64,000 nt of DNA from Noviherbaspirillum sedimenti (GCF_003590835.1 NZ_QYUQ01000002.1:3658001-3722000), one strand, 5' to 3'; positions 51,751 to 61,351 are shown, counted from the stretch's first letter. Made by a program: numbers and translations. The notes: generated from the sequence alone by a model not told the origin.

Positions 51751-52815
51751 TTACACCTTCGGCACCCGTATCGGCGCATCGATTTGCGGGCGCATATTTT
51801 GGTAAAGCATCGACTGGATCATGTCGCTGCCGAGGAAATCGGTTGGAAAACCATGCTCGATTGCGCTGACGTTTTCCAGTTGCTCCAGCTGTTCGCTGTC
51901 CAGCTGCAGGTCAAGACAGCCAAGGTTTTCTGCCAGCTGTGCCGCAGTTCGTGCGCCAAGAACCGGAATGATCGCCGGCGAACGTGTCCGCACCCAGGCA
52001 AGCGCGACCTGCGAAGGCTTTGCGCCGATGCCTGCAGCGATGCTTTCCACCGCGGCGACAATGGAAAAATTGCGGTCGGACAGCACTTTAGTGCGGGATT
52101 GATCAGTGCTGGTCAGGCGACCATTTACCTCCCCGGCTTGGGCAGCGGACTTGTACTTCCCGCTTAACATGCCCGCCGCCAAGCCACCCCAGCTCAGTAT
52201 CGACATGCCGAGGCTGGTTGCCATCGGCAGCAATTCACGCTCGGGCGTACGTTCGACCAGACTGTATGGCATCTGGATCGCAGCCAAGGTACTCCAGCCG
52301 CGCAGCTCGGCAATGGCTTGCGAACGTGACACCACCCAGGCCGGTGTATCCGATAGGCCGATGTACAGCACTTTGCCGGAACGGACCAAGTCATCCAATG
52401 CGCGTAAAACTTCTTCCTGTGGCGTTAGCTGATCCCAGGCATGCATCCAGTAGAGATCAATATAGTCGGTATTCAGGCGCCGCAGGCTGCCTTCGACCGC
52501 TTGGATCATGCTCTTGCGATGATTGCCCCAGGAATTGGGGTCATTGGGGCGTCCGCCCATGGTGAACTTGGTTGCGACGACATAGTCATGTCGGCGCGCA
52601 CCCATGAATTCAGCCAGAAATACCTCGGAATCTCCTGCCTGATAGGAGTTCGCCGTGTCGAAAAAATTGCCGCCAGCATCAACGAAGCAGCGGAACGAGT
52701 TGCGGCTGTCTTCCTTCGTTGCGCCCCAAGTGCCACGACCCTGTCCAAATGTCATCGTCCCGTAACAGAGCTCTGATACCCGCAAGCCGGACTGTCCCAA
52801 GAGTTTAAAACGCAT
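51751..52815 (-). CDS. Aldo/keto reductase
   Basis: The protein has 354 residues and a TIM-barrel pattern of the AKR family with the four catalytic positions visible: Asp in FDTANSY, Tyr in the same motif, Lys in ATKF, and His in WMHAWD. It uses NADPH to reduce a carbonyl or acts in reverse. The start is placed at ATG 52815 (MRFKLLGQSGLRVSELCYG); the frame is open six codons further upstream. It lies with the SDR and Rieske 3 gene on the same strand. Confidence 0.9.
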   Translation of the reverse strand: MRFKLLGQSGLRVSELCYGTMTFGQGRGTWGATKEDSRNSFRCFVDAGGNFFDTANSYQAGDSEVFLAEFMGARRHDYVVATKFTMGGRPNDPNSWGNHRKSMIQAVEGSLRRLNTDYIDLYWMHAWDQLTPQEEVLRALDDLVRSGKVLYIGLSDTPAWVVSRSQAIAELRGWSTLAAIQMPYSLVERTPERELLPMATSLGMSILSWGGLAAGMLSGKYKSAAQAGEVNGRLTSTDQSRTKVLSDRNFSIVAAVESIAAGIGAKPSQVALAWVRTRSPAIIPVLGARTAAQLAENLGCLDLQLDSEQLEQLENVSAIEHGFPTDFLGSDMIQSMLYQNMRPQIDAPIRVPKV

Positions 52816-52933
52816 GCCGTGCCGCCCTTTCAAATGCTTATGTCAAGCTGGTATGAATCAGTCTTCGGGCACGATGAGTTGGCCCGAAACCTCGAGACGG
52901 TGCTTGTCGAGCCGCTGGGCTCTTCTTTCAGCG

Positions 52934-53740
52934 TTACGCGACCAAGGAGCTCGGCAATGCCGAAACGCCGCTAATGCCGCCATCGACGACAATAACCTGG
53001 CCGGAGATGTAGCTGGCCAGATCGGAAGTAAGAAACAGGATGGTGCCAGCGATCTCCGACGGCACGCCGATGCGGCGCAGCGGAATGCCTCTGGCGACGC
53101 GTTCCCAGACCTCCGGCGCTGGATCGACCGTGCCGGATGCCTTGATACGCCCTGGTACAGCCACATTGATACGGACCCCGCTCGGCCCATACTCGTCTGC
53201 AGCGAACATGGCAAAGCTGTGCAACGCCGCCTTGGCGGTGCCGTACATCGCCACGCGTTTCGTGCTGCGCAAGCCGGCGAGCGAACCGACCAGGGTAATC
53301 GTGCCGCCGCCATTGGCAGCCAGCATCGGCCCCGCAATCTGGGTTGTCACCACGCCAGGATGAAGCACCAGCTGATATTGGCGGAACAGTCCCTCATCGT
53401 CATACGATCCAATCGGGCCGGGCGCAGGGACCGGATGGCCAACCACGACAACGGCACCGGCAAATTGCTTGCCGAATTCACTGTTTGCCCGTTCAAACAC
53501 AGCGGTCATGTCCGCACGGCTGGTGACATCCGCTTGCATCGCAATCCCGCCTACCGCCTCGGCCGTCATTTTGGCTACGTCAGCCTGGATATCGACGCAT
53601 ATGACGCGCGCACCTGCCTGGGTAAATGCCCTGCACACTTGCCCGCCAATGCCGCTTCCGGCGCCGAGCACCACATAACCACGGCCATCCAGCCGCAGTT
53701 TTTGCAGATAATCGGTCGATTGCCATTCTTTATCGCTCAT
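52934..53740 (-). CDS. Short-chain dehydrogenase/reductase
   Basis: The protein has 268 residues with LGAGSGIG at the cofactor site and the pair in YGTAK, ending in VIVVDGG. The usual NNAG is replaced (VVVGHPVP), which is unusual. It lies 86 bp downstream of the Rieske 3 gene on the same strand, consistent with acting on the product of that oxygenase. Confidence 0.87.
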   Translation of the reverse strand: MSDKEWQSTDYLQKLRLDGRGYVVLGAGSGIGGQVCRAFTQAGARVICVDIQADVAKMTAEAVGGIAMQADVTSRADMTAVFERANSEFGKQFAGAVVVVGHPVPAPGPIGSYDDEGLFRQYQLVLHPGVVTTQIAGPMLAANGGGTITLVGSLAGLRSTKRVAMYGTAKAALHSFAMFAADEYGPSGVRINVAVPGRIKASGTVDPAPEVWERVARGIPLRRIGVPSEIAGTILFLTSDLASYISGQVIVVDGGISGVSALPSSLVA

Positions 53741-53825
53741 GTTGTTGCCTCCTTAGATAAATGTTTATTTGCCTGCGAATGCCTCGCCGATCACGAGGGT
53801 GACTGATTCGTCAGCACCGGAGAAT

Positions 53826-55166
53826 TCACTTTTTGATATCCAGTTGCGCCGCGAACTGGCCGAAAGAGCGATTCAAGTTTTCCTGCTTGGCAAGGACGGA
53901 CTGCCATGCTTCTCCTTTTCTCAATGATCCCTGCGTGCCGCGAGGTAAGATTTCGGATTGCACGCCAATAGGATCTTTGCCATCAATGACCCGCCGCGCA
54001 GATTCGATCAATACGCGGCGCATCCGCACACATGCCTGGTCAGAAGGAACCAAGTTTTCTTTAGTGCGATCACTGATCGGTCCCATCGAGATTGCCATTG
54101 CGATGTCTTCCGGGTGAAAGTTTGGCAGGCCGCTAAAGGTTTCGCTGCGGCGCATTGCTGCACGATCTTGCAAATAATTGTTGGCCGAATTTGGCCGCTC
54201 CACCTTGCCATAGGTCTTGCGAGAAAGTCCGATGTTGTCCAGGATAGTATCTGAGATTCCGTGGTAGGCCAAAACCTGCTCGGTACGCTCGGCGTCGAAT
54301 GGTCGCTTCCAGTCCCAGTTAAATTCGAACATCAGGGTTTTTCCATTTCCCACCGGCACAGCGGCAAGCATGGTGGAATTGGTGGCAACAAAGTTAATGA
54401 AAGGCATGGCGAATGCGGTTATGCGAGCCACATCGACAGCACCGTCGTCAGTATTCAATTCCCTGATCGCCACATAGTGAAAGCCATAGTCGGTTTCTTC
54501 AACCTCTAGGCGAGGCACGAGGTCGTCCGCCATCTGCTTATATACGGCGTCCAGTTTTCCTTCCTTGCTTGCCGCTTTGATACGCCGTACGATCGAATCC
54601 TGGTGCAACACACCGACGTGGGAGGAATCCACTAGGCCTTCCAGGAGTTGCACGTAATTCGCGTCAACAAACCATTCCTGTGCCACGACCTGATCCAAAG
54701 GAAGGTCGAAGATTGGATAACGTGGGAACGCCGGTTGCTTATCCGCAGGGCCGAGGTAGACCCAGACCACGTTCGCCGCTTCATGGGTCGGGTAGGCGGG
54801 CTGGCTGTAGCGAGATAGGAAATTTTCACCTTTGGCATTGGGCATCTCCAGCACGCGCCCGTTCACGTCGAATTTCCAGCCGTGATAAAGGCAGCGGATG
54901 CCGCCATCCTCGACCCGACCGAGGCAAAGCGAGGCGCCGCGGTGGCAGCACCGTTCGCGCAACATGCCGACCTTGCCATTACTGTCGCGGAACATGACAT
55001 AGTCTTCGCCTAACAGGGTGACTTTCACCGGATCGCAATCGGGGCCAGATAGGACAGATGATAGTGTTGCTGGAAGCCAATATCGCTTCATGGTCTCGTG
55101 CATCGGAGTGCCAGGGTCGACTTCGCACATCAGCGCATTATCTTCATGTGAAAGCATGGGAATCAT
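53826..55166 (-). CDS. Rieske oxygenase 3 (phthalate/phenoxybenzoate dioxygenase-like)
   Basis: The protein has 446 residues. The [2Fe-2S] ligands are C73-x-H75 and C92-xx-H95; the mononuclear iron region is EGLVDSSHVGVLH. The size and C-terminal helical extension match the phthalate 4,5-dioxygenase/phenoxybenzoate-dioxygenase group, distinct from the VanA-like pair. The start is ATG 55166. It is divergent from Rieske 4, with which it shares the overall plan (both begin near a LSHEDNALM/LNHETNVLL motif). Confidence 0.9.
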   Translation of the reverse strand: MIPMLSHEDNALMCEVDPGTPMHETMKRYWLPATLSSVLSGPDCDPVKVTLLGEDYVMFRDSNGKVGMLRERCCHRGASLCLGRVEDGGIRCLYHGWKFDVNGRVLEMPNAKGENFLSRYSQPAYPTHEAANVVWVYLGPADKQPAFPRYPIFDLPLDQVVAQEWFVDANYVQLLEGLVDSSHVGVLHQDSIVRRIKAASKEGKLDAVYKQMADDLVPRLEVEETDYGFHYVAIRELNTDDGAVDVARITAFAMPFINFVATNSTMLAAVPVGNGKTLMFEFNWDWKRPFDAERTEQVLAYHGISDTILDNIGLSRKTYGKVERPNSANNYLQDRAAMRRSETFSGLPNFHPEDIAMAISMGPISDRTKENLVPSDQACVRMRRVLIESARRVIDGKDPIGVQSEILPRGTQGSLRKGEAWQSVLAKQENLNRSFGQFAAQLDIKK

Positions 55167-55222
55167 TTCCTTTTCTAAGCATTTGAGAATCGAGGCAGCA
55201 GGATTTTGAGGCCTGATTTATA

Positions 55223-55254
55223 TCGATATTTCGGTTTATAGTACGATATATTGA
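55223..55254. promoter_or_regulatory. Paired palindromic operator near the Rieske 3 start
   Basis: TCGATATTTCGG (55223-55234) and ACGATATATTGA (55243-55254) begin exactly 20 bp apart, 57-88 bp upstream of the leftward start at 55166. Each has two mismatches to the consensus. Confidence 0.5.
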
Positions 55255-55346
55255 AATCAAGGCAAATACAAGAAAAATCCGCCTATTGTCCTGCTCAGTA
55301 ATCTTCATTTTTCCATCAAGTCGTCAAAATTTAAAATCATTTTATA

Positions 55347-55378
55347 ACGAAATATCGAGTTTTATTACGAATTCTCGT
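55347..55378. promoter_or_regulatory. Paired palindromic operator of the Rieske 4 operon
   Basis: ACGAAATATCGA (55347-55358) and ACGAATTCTCGT (55367-55378; perfect) start exactly 20 bp apart. They lie in the 387-bp divergent gap, about 175 bp ahead of the GTG at 55554, and may serve both directions. Confidence 0.65.
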
Positions 55379-55553
55379 TGACCAAGAGGGGATCTCACGG
55401 TATAACGTACACAACGCTGAAGTATGAAATTAGCGAGTATTTCGAGCGCCTGAAACAAAAGCGGCGGTGCCAGCAACGAAATGTCAGGCATGTCCTACTG
55501 CGCAAATAAAATTTGCGTAGCGATAGCTGAAACTCATAACAAGGAATCAAATC

Positions 55554-56900
55554 GTGCTCAATCATGAAACCAACGTACTTCTTTCCCGGGTTGGGCCAGG
55601 TACGCCAATGGGCGAACTGTTTCGCCGCTTCTGGCTTCCGGCCGTCATGGCCAGTGAATTGGCGGCCGAGGGTGCGCCGGTGCGCTTGCGCATATTGTGC
55701 GAAGACTTGATTGCGTTTCGCAACTCCGAAGGAAAAGTTGGCATCATTGATGCGTATTGTGCTCATCGAGGTGCGCCGCTATTCTTCGGACGTAACGAAG
55801 AGGGCGGCGTGCGATGCGTGTATCACGGCTGGAAGTTTGCCATTAATGGTGCGTGTCTCGAGATCCCGAATGTTGCTGGTGACGACACTGCTCAAGCGCA
55901 GATGCGCGCGCGCGCGCAACTGCGCGCCTATCAGGCGCATGAAGCGAATGGCGTGGTGTGGATCTACATGGGGCCGGTGGACAAGATGCCGCCGTTTCCG
56001 AAGTTCGACTATGCCAATGCGTCCGCAGGACATGCCTACAGCGCCCGTTGGATGCAACGCACCAATTGGCTGCAAGGCCTCGAAGGCGAAATCGATAGCT
56101 CGCATATCAGCTGGTTGCACAAGGATTTTGACCCCGAAAACTCGATCCAGAAGATGGCAGGGTCACAGACTTCATCCGATCAGGCGCCGGTACTCGAGCT
56201 GCGGGAAACGGTTTCCGGCTACACCTATGGCGCTCGCCGGAATCTTGACAACGAGTTCTTCTGGCGTCAATCACATTGGGTAGCGCCGATGTTCAGCTTT
56301 ATTCCGCATGCCCCAGGGGCGTTTGCCTCGTTCGGCGGCCGTGCTTGGACGCCAATTGACGACAATCATGTGACGGTATTCACCTTCGGATTCCGTGTCG
56401 ACAGGCCGTTCAGCGAACAGGAGCTGGCGACCTATGAGAGCGGCGCGTTGTTCCCGCCAGAAATGAACCCGGGACGCTATACGCTGCCCGACGGTTATGT
56501 CATTGATACTTTCCTGCCAACAGCAAACAAGGAAAATGACTACGGGATCGATCGTCAGGTGCAAAAGGATAAAAATTTCTCCGGCATCTGGGGCGTGCAT
56601 GACCAGGATCGTGCGCTCGCAGAAAACTCCAGGAAGATTGGCATGGGCGATCCCGGCATCCTGGATCGTTCGCATGAGAATCTGGTCAGCTCCGATAAGG
56701 CAGTGGTGACCGCACGCCGTTCGCTGGTGCGCATGGTGGAGGCGCTGCAGCAAGGCAAGGAGCCTGATTTCCTGCGCAATCCCGGATCCTTCCAGGTGCG
56801 CGCCATCAGCAAGATTTGTTCGATCGGCGACTTTGATCAGTTTATCGGCGAATTCGGCAAGGAAGCCTGCGTGCGCCTGCGTGAGGGCGGGGAAAAGTAA
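55554..56900 (+). CDS. Rieske oxygenase 4 (phthalate dioxygenase-like)
   Basis: The protein has 448 residues with ligands C69-x-H71 and C88-xx-H91 and the iron region EGEIDSSHISWLH. It starts with GTG; AAGGAATC lies just upstream. The stop overlaps the start of the Gfo/Idh/MocA gene (TAATG), so oxygenase and dehydrogenase are coupled, as expected for a dioxygenase whose cis-dihydrodiol is re-aromatised by its neighbour. The reductase partner is probably the gene at 62715, at the end of the same operon. Confidence 0.91.
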   Translation: MLNHETNVLLSRVGPGTPMGELFRRFWLPAVMASELAAEGAPVRLRILCEDLIAFRNSEGKVGIIDAYCAHRGAPLFFGRNEEGGVRCVYHGWKFAINGACLEIPNVAGDDTAQAQMRARAQLRAYQAHEANGVVWIYMGPVDKMPPFPKFDYANASAGHAYSARWMQRTNWLQGLEGEIDSSHISWLHKDFDPENSIQKMAGSQTSSDQAPVLELRETVSGYTYGARRNLDNEFFWRQSHWVAPMFSFIPHAPGAFASFGGRAWTPIDDNHVTVFTFGFRVDRPFSEQELATYESGALFPPEMNPGRYTLPDGYVIDTFLPTANKENDYGIDRQVQKDKNFSGIWGVHDQDRALAENSRKIGMGDPGILDRSHENLVSSDKAVVTARRSLVRMVEALQQGKEPDFLRNPGSFQVRAISKICSIGDFDQFIGEFGKEACVRLREGGEK

Positions 56901-58096
56901 TGCGCGCCAGTCGTCCCGAGCAAGCGCCGCCAGCGGCTCCCCCTTTGCGCATCGGGGTGGTGGGCCTGGGCATGGCGGGCGCCCTGATGGTGTCCGTCAT
57001 ACGCGACCATGCGCGCGCCGTGCTGGCAGGCGCCGCCGAGCCGCATGAAAGCCTGCGCCAGCGCTTTGCCGCGGACAATGAAGCGCCGGTCTTTGCCGAC
57101 ATCGAAAGCCTGCTCAGGCGCGACGATGTCGATGCCGTCTACATTGCCACACCGCACCAGTTCCATCGCGATCATGTGGTGCTGGCGGCCGAGCATGGCA
57201 AGCACATCGTCGTCGAAAAGCCGATGGCGCTGTCGCTGGCCGATTGCGATGCCATGATCGCGGCGGCCGAACGTCACAAGGTGACGCTGATCGTCGGCCA
57301 TACCCACAGTTTCGATCCGTCGGTGCGCGTCATGCGCGAGCTGATCGCCAGCGGCGAATACGGCAAGCTGATGATGCTGTCCGGGGCGAATTACACCGAC
57401 TTCCTGTATCGGCCGCGCCGACCGGAGGAACTCGATACTGCCAAGGGCGGCGGCATCCTGTTCAACCAGGTGCCGCACCAGATCGATACGGTGCGCTACC
57501 TGACGCGTTCGCGCCTGCGCAGCCTGCGCGCCGCCACCGGCATTCTCGACCCGCGTCGTCCGACCGAAGGCAACTGCTCGGTATTCCTCGATTTTGAAGA
57601 CGGCTGCTTCGCCTCGCTTACGTACAGCGGTTATGACCGCTTCGATACCGACGAATGGCATGGCTGGGTAGGTGAAGGCGGCTATCCCAGGAAGGCAGCG
57701 CACGGCGCCACGACGCGCTCCTGGGAAAATTTCAAGAATCCCGAGGAAGAACTGGCCGCCCGCGTGGAGCGCTTCGGCTATGGCGGCTCGGCCGCGCCGG
57801 CCTCGCGCATTCCCGTGCATCAGCCGCATTTCGGCGTGTTGATTGCCAGCTGCGAGAAGGCCGACCTGCGTCAGTCGCCCGACGGCGTGTTGGTGTATTC
57901 ACGCGACGGCGTCAAGGAAATTCCCGTGCCGATGCGTCCCGGCCGGCCTGGACGTTCGGATGTGCTGGACGAGTTGTGCGATGCGGTGCAGTGCGGCGTG
58001 GCGCCTGCGCACGATGGCGCGTTTGCCCGCGGCACCGTGGAAGCCAGCCTGGCAATCCTGAAATCCGCGCAAGAGCGACGTGAAGTCATTCTTTGA
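56900..58096 (+). CDS. Gfo/Idh/MocA-family dehydrogenase (phthalate cis-dihydrodiol dehydrogenase-like)
   Basis: The protein has 398 residues. The Rossmann start IGVVGLGMAGALM and the substrate-site motif EKPMALS (family EKP) are present; HQIDTVRYLT supplies the usual catalytic His/Asp region. One known relative, the phthalate 4,5-cis-dihydrodiol dehydrogenase of pseudomonads, belongs to this family, and the coupling to a phthalate-dioxygenase-like gene supports a similar role. From here to 62.7 kb the genes use visibly more GC-rich codons than the island to the left. Confidence 0.87.
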   Translation: MRASRPEQAPPAAPPLRIGVVGLGMAGALMVSVIRDHARAVLAGAAEPHESLRQRFAADNEAPVFADIESLLRRDDVDAVYIATPHQFHRDHVVLAAEHGKHIVVEKPMALSLADCDAMIAAAERHKVTLIVGHTHSFDPSVRVMRELIASGEYGKLMMLSGANYTDFLYRPRRPEELDTAKGGGILFNQVPHQIDTVRYLTRSRLRSLRAATGILDPRRPTEGNCSVFLDFEDGCFASLTYSGYDRFDTDEWHGWVGEGGYPRKAAHGATTRSWENFKNPEEELAARVERFGYGGSAAPASRIPVHQPHFGVLIASCEKADLRQSPDGVLVYSRDGVKEIPVPMRPGRPGRSDVLDELCDAVQCGVAPAHDGAFARGTVEASLAILKSAQERREVIL

Positions 58097-58122
58097 CGCC
58101 ATAGAAATTAAATTGAAATAGG

Positions 58123-58139
58123 CGGAAGCAGCGCTTCCG
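58123..58139. other. Small hairpin ahead of the extradiol dioxygenase gene
   Basis: CGGAAGC (58123-58129) pairs with GCTTCCG (58133-58139) across a 3-base loop, ending six or seven bases before the ribosome site of the next gene. It may set relative expression in the operon. Confidence 0.35.
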
Positions 58140-58151
58140 ACGGAGACGAAA

Positions 58152-59153
58152 ATGAGCCGTATTGTTTTGGGAATCGGTACCTCGCACAGCCCGCTGCTGG
58201 CGATGACCCCGGAAATGTGGGTGGAGCGCGCCAAGGATGACTTGAAGCGCACAGCGATCCAGTTGTGCGATGGCCGCGTGATCAGTTACGCGCAGCTGGC
58301 CGAAGAATCCGGCAACCGTCACGCCGAGATGGCGACCCTGGAAAATTTCAGGCAGCAGTCGGCCAAGGCCCAGCAGGCGCTCGACCGTGTTGCCGCAGAG
58401 CTTGCGGAAGCCAGGCCGGACGTGATCGTGGTCATCGGTGACGATCAGGATGAGCTGTTCAAGCTGCAGCACATGCCGGCGCTGGCGATTTTCTATGGCG
58501 AAAAAATCATCATGCACCCGCATGGCGAAGCCGTGGATCACCTGCCGGAGTGGCACCAGCAAGCCCTGCGCGGCTACAGCCAGGACAAGGCCAACGAGCA
58601 TCTCGGTGCGCCCGCTTACGCCCGCGCCGTGATCGACGGCTTGCTCGAGCGCGGCGTCGATGTCGGAGCATCTTCCGAAGTGACCGACCCGATCCGGGCC
58701 GGCTTCGGCCACGCCTTTGGCTTCGTCAATCATCGTTTGCTGGACAACCGCCCGGTGCCGGTAGTGCCGGTCATGCTGAACACCTACTTCCCGCCGAACG
58801 TGATGCGTCCATGGCGCTGCTATGACGTCGGTCGCTTGCTGCGCCAGGCGATCGAGTCGATCCCCGACGATCGCCGCGTGGCCATCGTCGCCTCCGGCGG
58901 CCTGAGCCACTTCGCCACGGATGAGGCGGTTGACCGCAAGGTGCTGACGGCGCTGCAGACGGGCGATGCCGAAACGTTGCGTGCATTGCCTGTCACGGCA
59001 CTGAAATCGGGTTCGTCGGAAATCCTCAACTGGGTGATGGCCGGTGGCGCGCTGGAAGGTCTGAAGAATCAGTGGGCGGAATATATTCCTGTGTATCGCA
59101 CGCCTGCGGGAACCGGCATTGGCCTGGCATTCACCGCCTGGCGTCCTGAGTAA
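58152..59153 (+). CDS. LigB-type (class III) extradiol ring-cleavage dioxygenase
   Basis: The protein has 333 residues. It opens with GIGTSHSPLL, where His is the first iron ligand of LigB-type enzymes, and carries GDDQDELF and a later SGGLSHFATDE with the conserved active-site His. No separate LigA-like small subunit is present, so it acts alone, as gallate dioxygenase-like and related enzymes do, although it is shorter than those. It would open a vicinal diol such as that produced by the preceding dehydrogenase. The exact substrate is not deducible. Confidence 0.85.
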   Translation: MSRIVLGIGTSHSPLLAMTPEMWVERAKDDLKRTAIQLCDGRVISYAQLAEESGNRHAEMATLENFRQQSAKAQQALDRVAAELAEARPDVIVVIGDDQDELFKLQHMPALAIFYGEKIIMHPHGEAVDHLPEWHQQALRGYSQDKANEHLGAPAYARAVIDGLLERGVDVGASSEVTDPIRAGFGHAFGFVNHRLLDNRPVPVVPVMLNTYFPPNVMRPWRCYDVGRLLRQAIESIPDDRRVAIVASGGLSHFATDEAVDRKVLTALQTGDAETLRALPVTALKSGSSEILNWVMAGGALEGLKNQWAEYIPVYRTPAGTGIGLAFTAWRPE

Positions 59154-59164
59154 GAGGAGAAATC

Positions 59165-59563
59165 ATGATATCCACCAAACCCTGGCGGCAGTCGTTCCAG
59201 ATCGACGGCATCGTGCACAAGGCGCCCATTCCGATGGGCACCCGCGTCGGCAACATGCTGTTTTCCTCCGCGATCATGGGATCCGATCCCCAGACCGGCA
59301 AGCTCGCCGAGGGCGGCGACGCGCAGGCACGCCATGCTTTCGCCAACCTCGATGCGCTGCTGGCGAAAGCTGGTGCAACGCTCGGCGATATCGGTCGCAT
59401 GACCGTCTATATCGCCAGCGACGAATGGCGCGATGCCATCAATCGTGAATGGCTCGCGCGCTTTCCGGATCCGGATAACCGTCCGGCCCGACATACCATT
59501 ATCAAGGAACTGCCCGGCGGCATGCTGGCGCAGCTCGACATTATTGCCGTTATCAAGGAGTAG
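59165..59563 (+). CDS. RidA/YjgF-family protein
   Basis: The protein has 132 residues, with the trimeric RidA fold pattern (GTRVGNMLFSSAIMG, then LAKAGATLGDIGRMTVYI). Members hydrolyse enamines/imines, and some act on catabolic intermediates such as aminomuconate. The family's key Arg near the C-terminus (position 105 in RidA) corresponds to the NRPARHTI region. It stands 11 bp after the ring-cleavage gene and 5 bp before the hydratase. Confidence 0.85.
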   Translation: MISTKPWRQSFQIDGIVHKAPIPMGTRVGNMLFSSAIMGSDPQTGKLAEGGDAQARHAFANLDALLAKAGATLGDIGRMTVYIASDEWRDAINREWLARFPDPDNRPARHTIIKELPGGMLAQLDIIAVIKE

Positions 59564-59568
59564 TTCTC

Positions 59569-60672
59569 GTGATTATCGATGCTCATGCACACTTACTAAC
59601 CCCGGCCTCGCTGTTTGCGATCCGCACCATCCTGCAGTCGTCCAACGGCCAGCACTCGAAAGAGTGGTATATCCAGCGCTATCTGCCGGAAGAGGAAATC
59701 GTCAAGACGGCAGCGCGCTGCATTGCCATCATGGACCAGGCCGGCACCGACGTGCAACTGCTGTCGCCCCGTCCGTTCTCGCTGATGCATTCGCACCATA
59801 GCCCGAAGGACGTGCGCATCTGGATCGAGTTGCAAAATGACGTCATCTACAAGACCGTGCAGCTGTACCCGGACCGCTTCCGTGGCGTCGCCGGCTTGCC
59901 GCAGCTGACCGGCCAGCCGATCGATGTCGTGTTCAACGAGATCGATCGCTGCGTCAATGAACTGGGCTTTGTCGGCGTGCTGCTCAACCCGGACCCGGAT
60001 GAAGGCGGCGGCAAGTCGCCGCGCCTGGGCGATCCGTACTGGTATCCGCTGTGGGAAAAGCTGGTCAAGATGGATGTGCCGGCGCATATCCACAGCGCCG
60101 GCTGCTGCGGCCGCGAGACCTACGACGAGCACTTTTCCACCGAAGAAAGCCTGGCGATCACTTCGGTGATCCACTCGGATGTCTTCAAGCTGTTCCCGGA
60201 CCTGAAACTGATGATCAGCCATGGCGGCGGCGCGATTCCTTACCAGATCGGCCGCTGGCGCTCGCACTGGCTGATGGAACAGGCTGCCCATGACCCGGAC
60301 ATCGCCAAGTTCCTGAAGGATACTGAAGCTGCCGCCTGGGCTGGCCAGCCTTTGCCCGCGCGCCCGGCCAAGCTGACCGTCTTCGATGATCAGTTGAAGC
60401 GTTTCTGGTTCGATACCGTCGTGCACAACAAGGGGTCGCTGGAACTGTTGCTGAAGACCGTGGGGGTTGACCGTGTCGTTCTCGGCACCGAGCGCCCGGG
60501 CAGCGGCAGCTCCGTCGATCTGGAAACCGGCCGTCCGATGGATGACTTCAAGTACACCATCGATAACATCGGCTTCCTGAACGACGATGACCGTTACAAG
60601 ATTTACGATACGAATGCGCGCAAGCTGTTCAGCCGCCTGAACACCGACGCCAGCAAGAAAGGCCAGAAATGA
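59569..60672 (+). CDS. Amidohydrolase-family protein, probable 4-oxalomesaconate hydratase-like (LigJ)
   Basis: The protein has 367 residues with an ACMSD/LigJ-type barrel: DAHAHLL at the start, His in HIHSAGCC, and SHGGGAIPYQIGRW. The late motif reads GTERPGSG (Glu at 308) where decarboxylases of this family have GSDYP. As I recall, LigJ hydratases use a Glu in this region, which favours a hydratase. The reaction would be the hydration of 4-oxalomesaconate to the aldol substrate of the next enzymes. The start is GTG behind AAGGAG; the end overlaps the next gene by 4 bp. Confidence 0.8.
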   Translation: MIIDAHAHLLTPASLFAIRTILQSSNGQHSKEWYIQRYLPEEEIVKTAARCIAIMDQAGTDVQLLSPRPFSLMHSHHSPKDVRIWIELQNDVIYKTVQLYPDRFRGVAGLPQLTGQPIDVVFNEIDRCVNELGFVGVLLNPDPDEGGGKSPRLGDPYWYPLWEKLVKMDVPAHIHSAGCCGRETYDEHFSTEESLAITSVIHSDVFKLFPDLKLMISHGGGAIPYQIGRWRSHWLMEQAAHDPDIAKFLKDTEAAAWAGQPLPARPAKLTVFDDQLKRFWFDTVVHNKGSLELLLKTVGVDRVVLGTERPGSGSSVDLETGRPMDDFKYTIDNIGFLNDDDRYKIYDTNARKLFSRLNTDASKKGQK

Positions 60673-61343
60673 GCAAGCAAGAATCCGGTGCCGCCGCGTT
60701 AGTGCGCCGCCTGCGCCGCCTCGATTGCTGCGCTGTCTCCGATGCGATGGATTGCCTGCAACTGCAGGGCGTGGTCAGCGGCTTGCCGCAACGGTCCGGC
60801 AGCGGCCGCATCGCCGGTCGCGTCATCACCCTGAAGCTGGGTACCGGTGAGCCGCCTCCCGGGCCGCCGGTCCACCTGGGCTGCACCGCCATCGAAGCAG
60901 GCGGTCCGCTGGACGTGGTGGTGGTCGAGCAGCATACCGGCATCGAGGCCGGCAGCTGGGGCGGTATCCTGTCGCTCGGCGCCAAGCTGCGCGGCATCGC
61001 CGGCGTGGTCGCCGATGGCCCGGTGCGCGATATCGATGAAGCTGTGACGTATGGCTTTCCGGTCTTTTCGAAAGCGACCACCGCCCGCACTGCACGCGGC
61101 CGTATCGTCGAGAAGGGCACCAATGTCGCCATCGATGTCGGCGGCGTCGGGGTCAATCCAGGCGACTATGTGATCGCCGACGGCAGCGCCGTCATCTTTG
61201 TGAAAGCGGAAGACATTGAGCAGGTGCTCGGCGCCGCGGAAGAAATCGTCGCCAAGGAACTGGCCATGGCGAAAGCGCTCCTGGGCGGAACCCCCATCTC
61301 GCAAGTGATGGGCGGCGCCTACGAGAACATGTTGAAGAAATGA
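60669..61343 (+). CDS. RraA-family protein 1 (aldolase/decarboxylase-like)
   Basis: The protein has 224 residues. The family core SWGGILSLGAKLRGIAG and DGPVRD is present, the Arg-Asp pair being the pyruvate/metal site of class II HMG/CHA aldolases. The residue after WG is Gly here, where the next two genes have Asp or Glu, so activity may differ. It starts inside the stop of the hydratase gene (ATGA). Confidence 0.8.
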   Translation: MSKQESGAAALVRRLRRLDCCAVSDAMDCLQLQGVVSGLPQRSGSGRIAGRVITLKLGTGEPPPGPPVHLGCTAIEAGGPLDVVVVEQHTGIEAGSWGGILSLGAKLRGIAGVVADGPVRDIDEAVTYGFPVFSKATTARTARGRIVEKGTNVAIDVGGVGVNPGDYVIADGSAVIFVKAEDIEQVLGAAEEIVAKELAMAKALLGGTPISQVMGGAYENMLKK

Positions 61344-61351
61344 GGTGAGAT

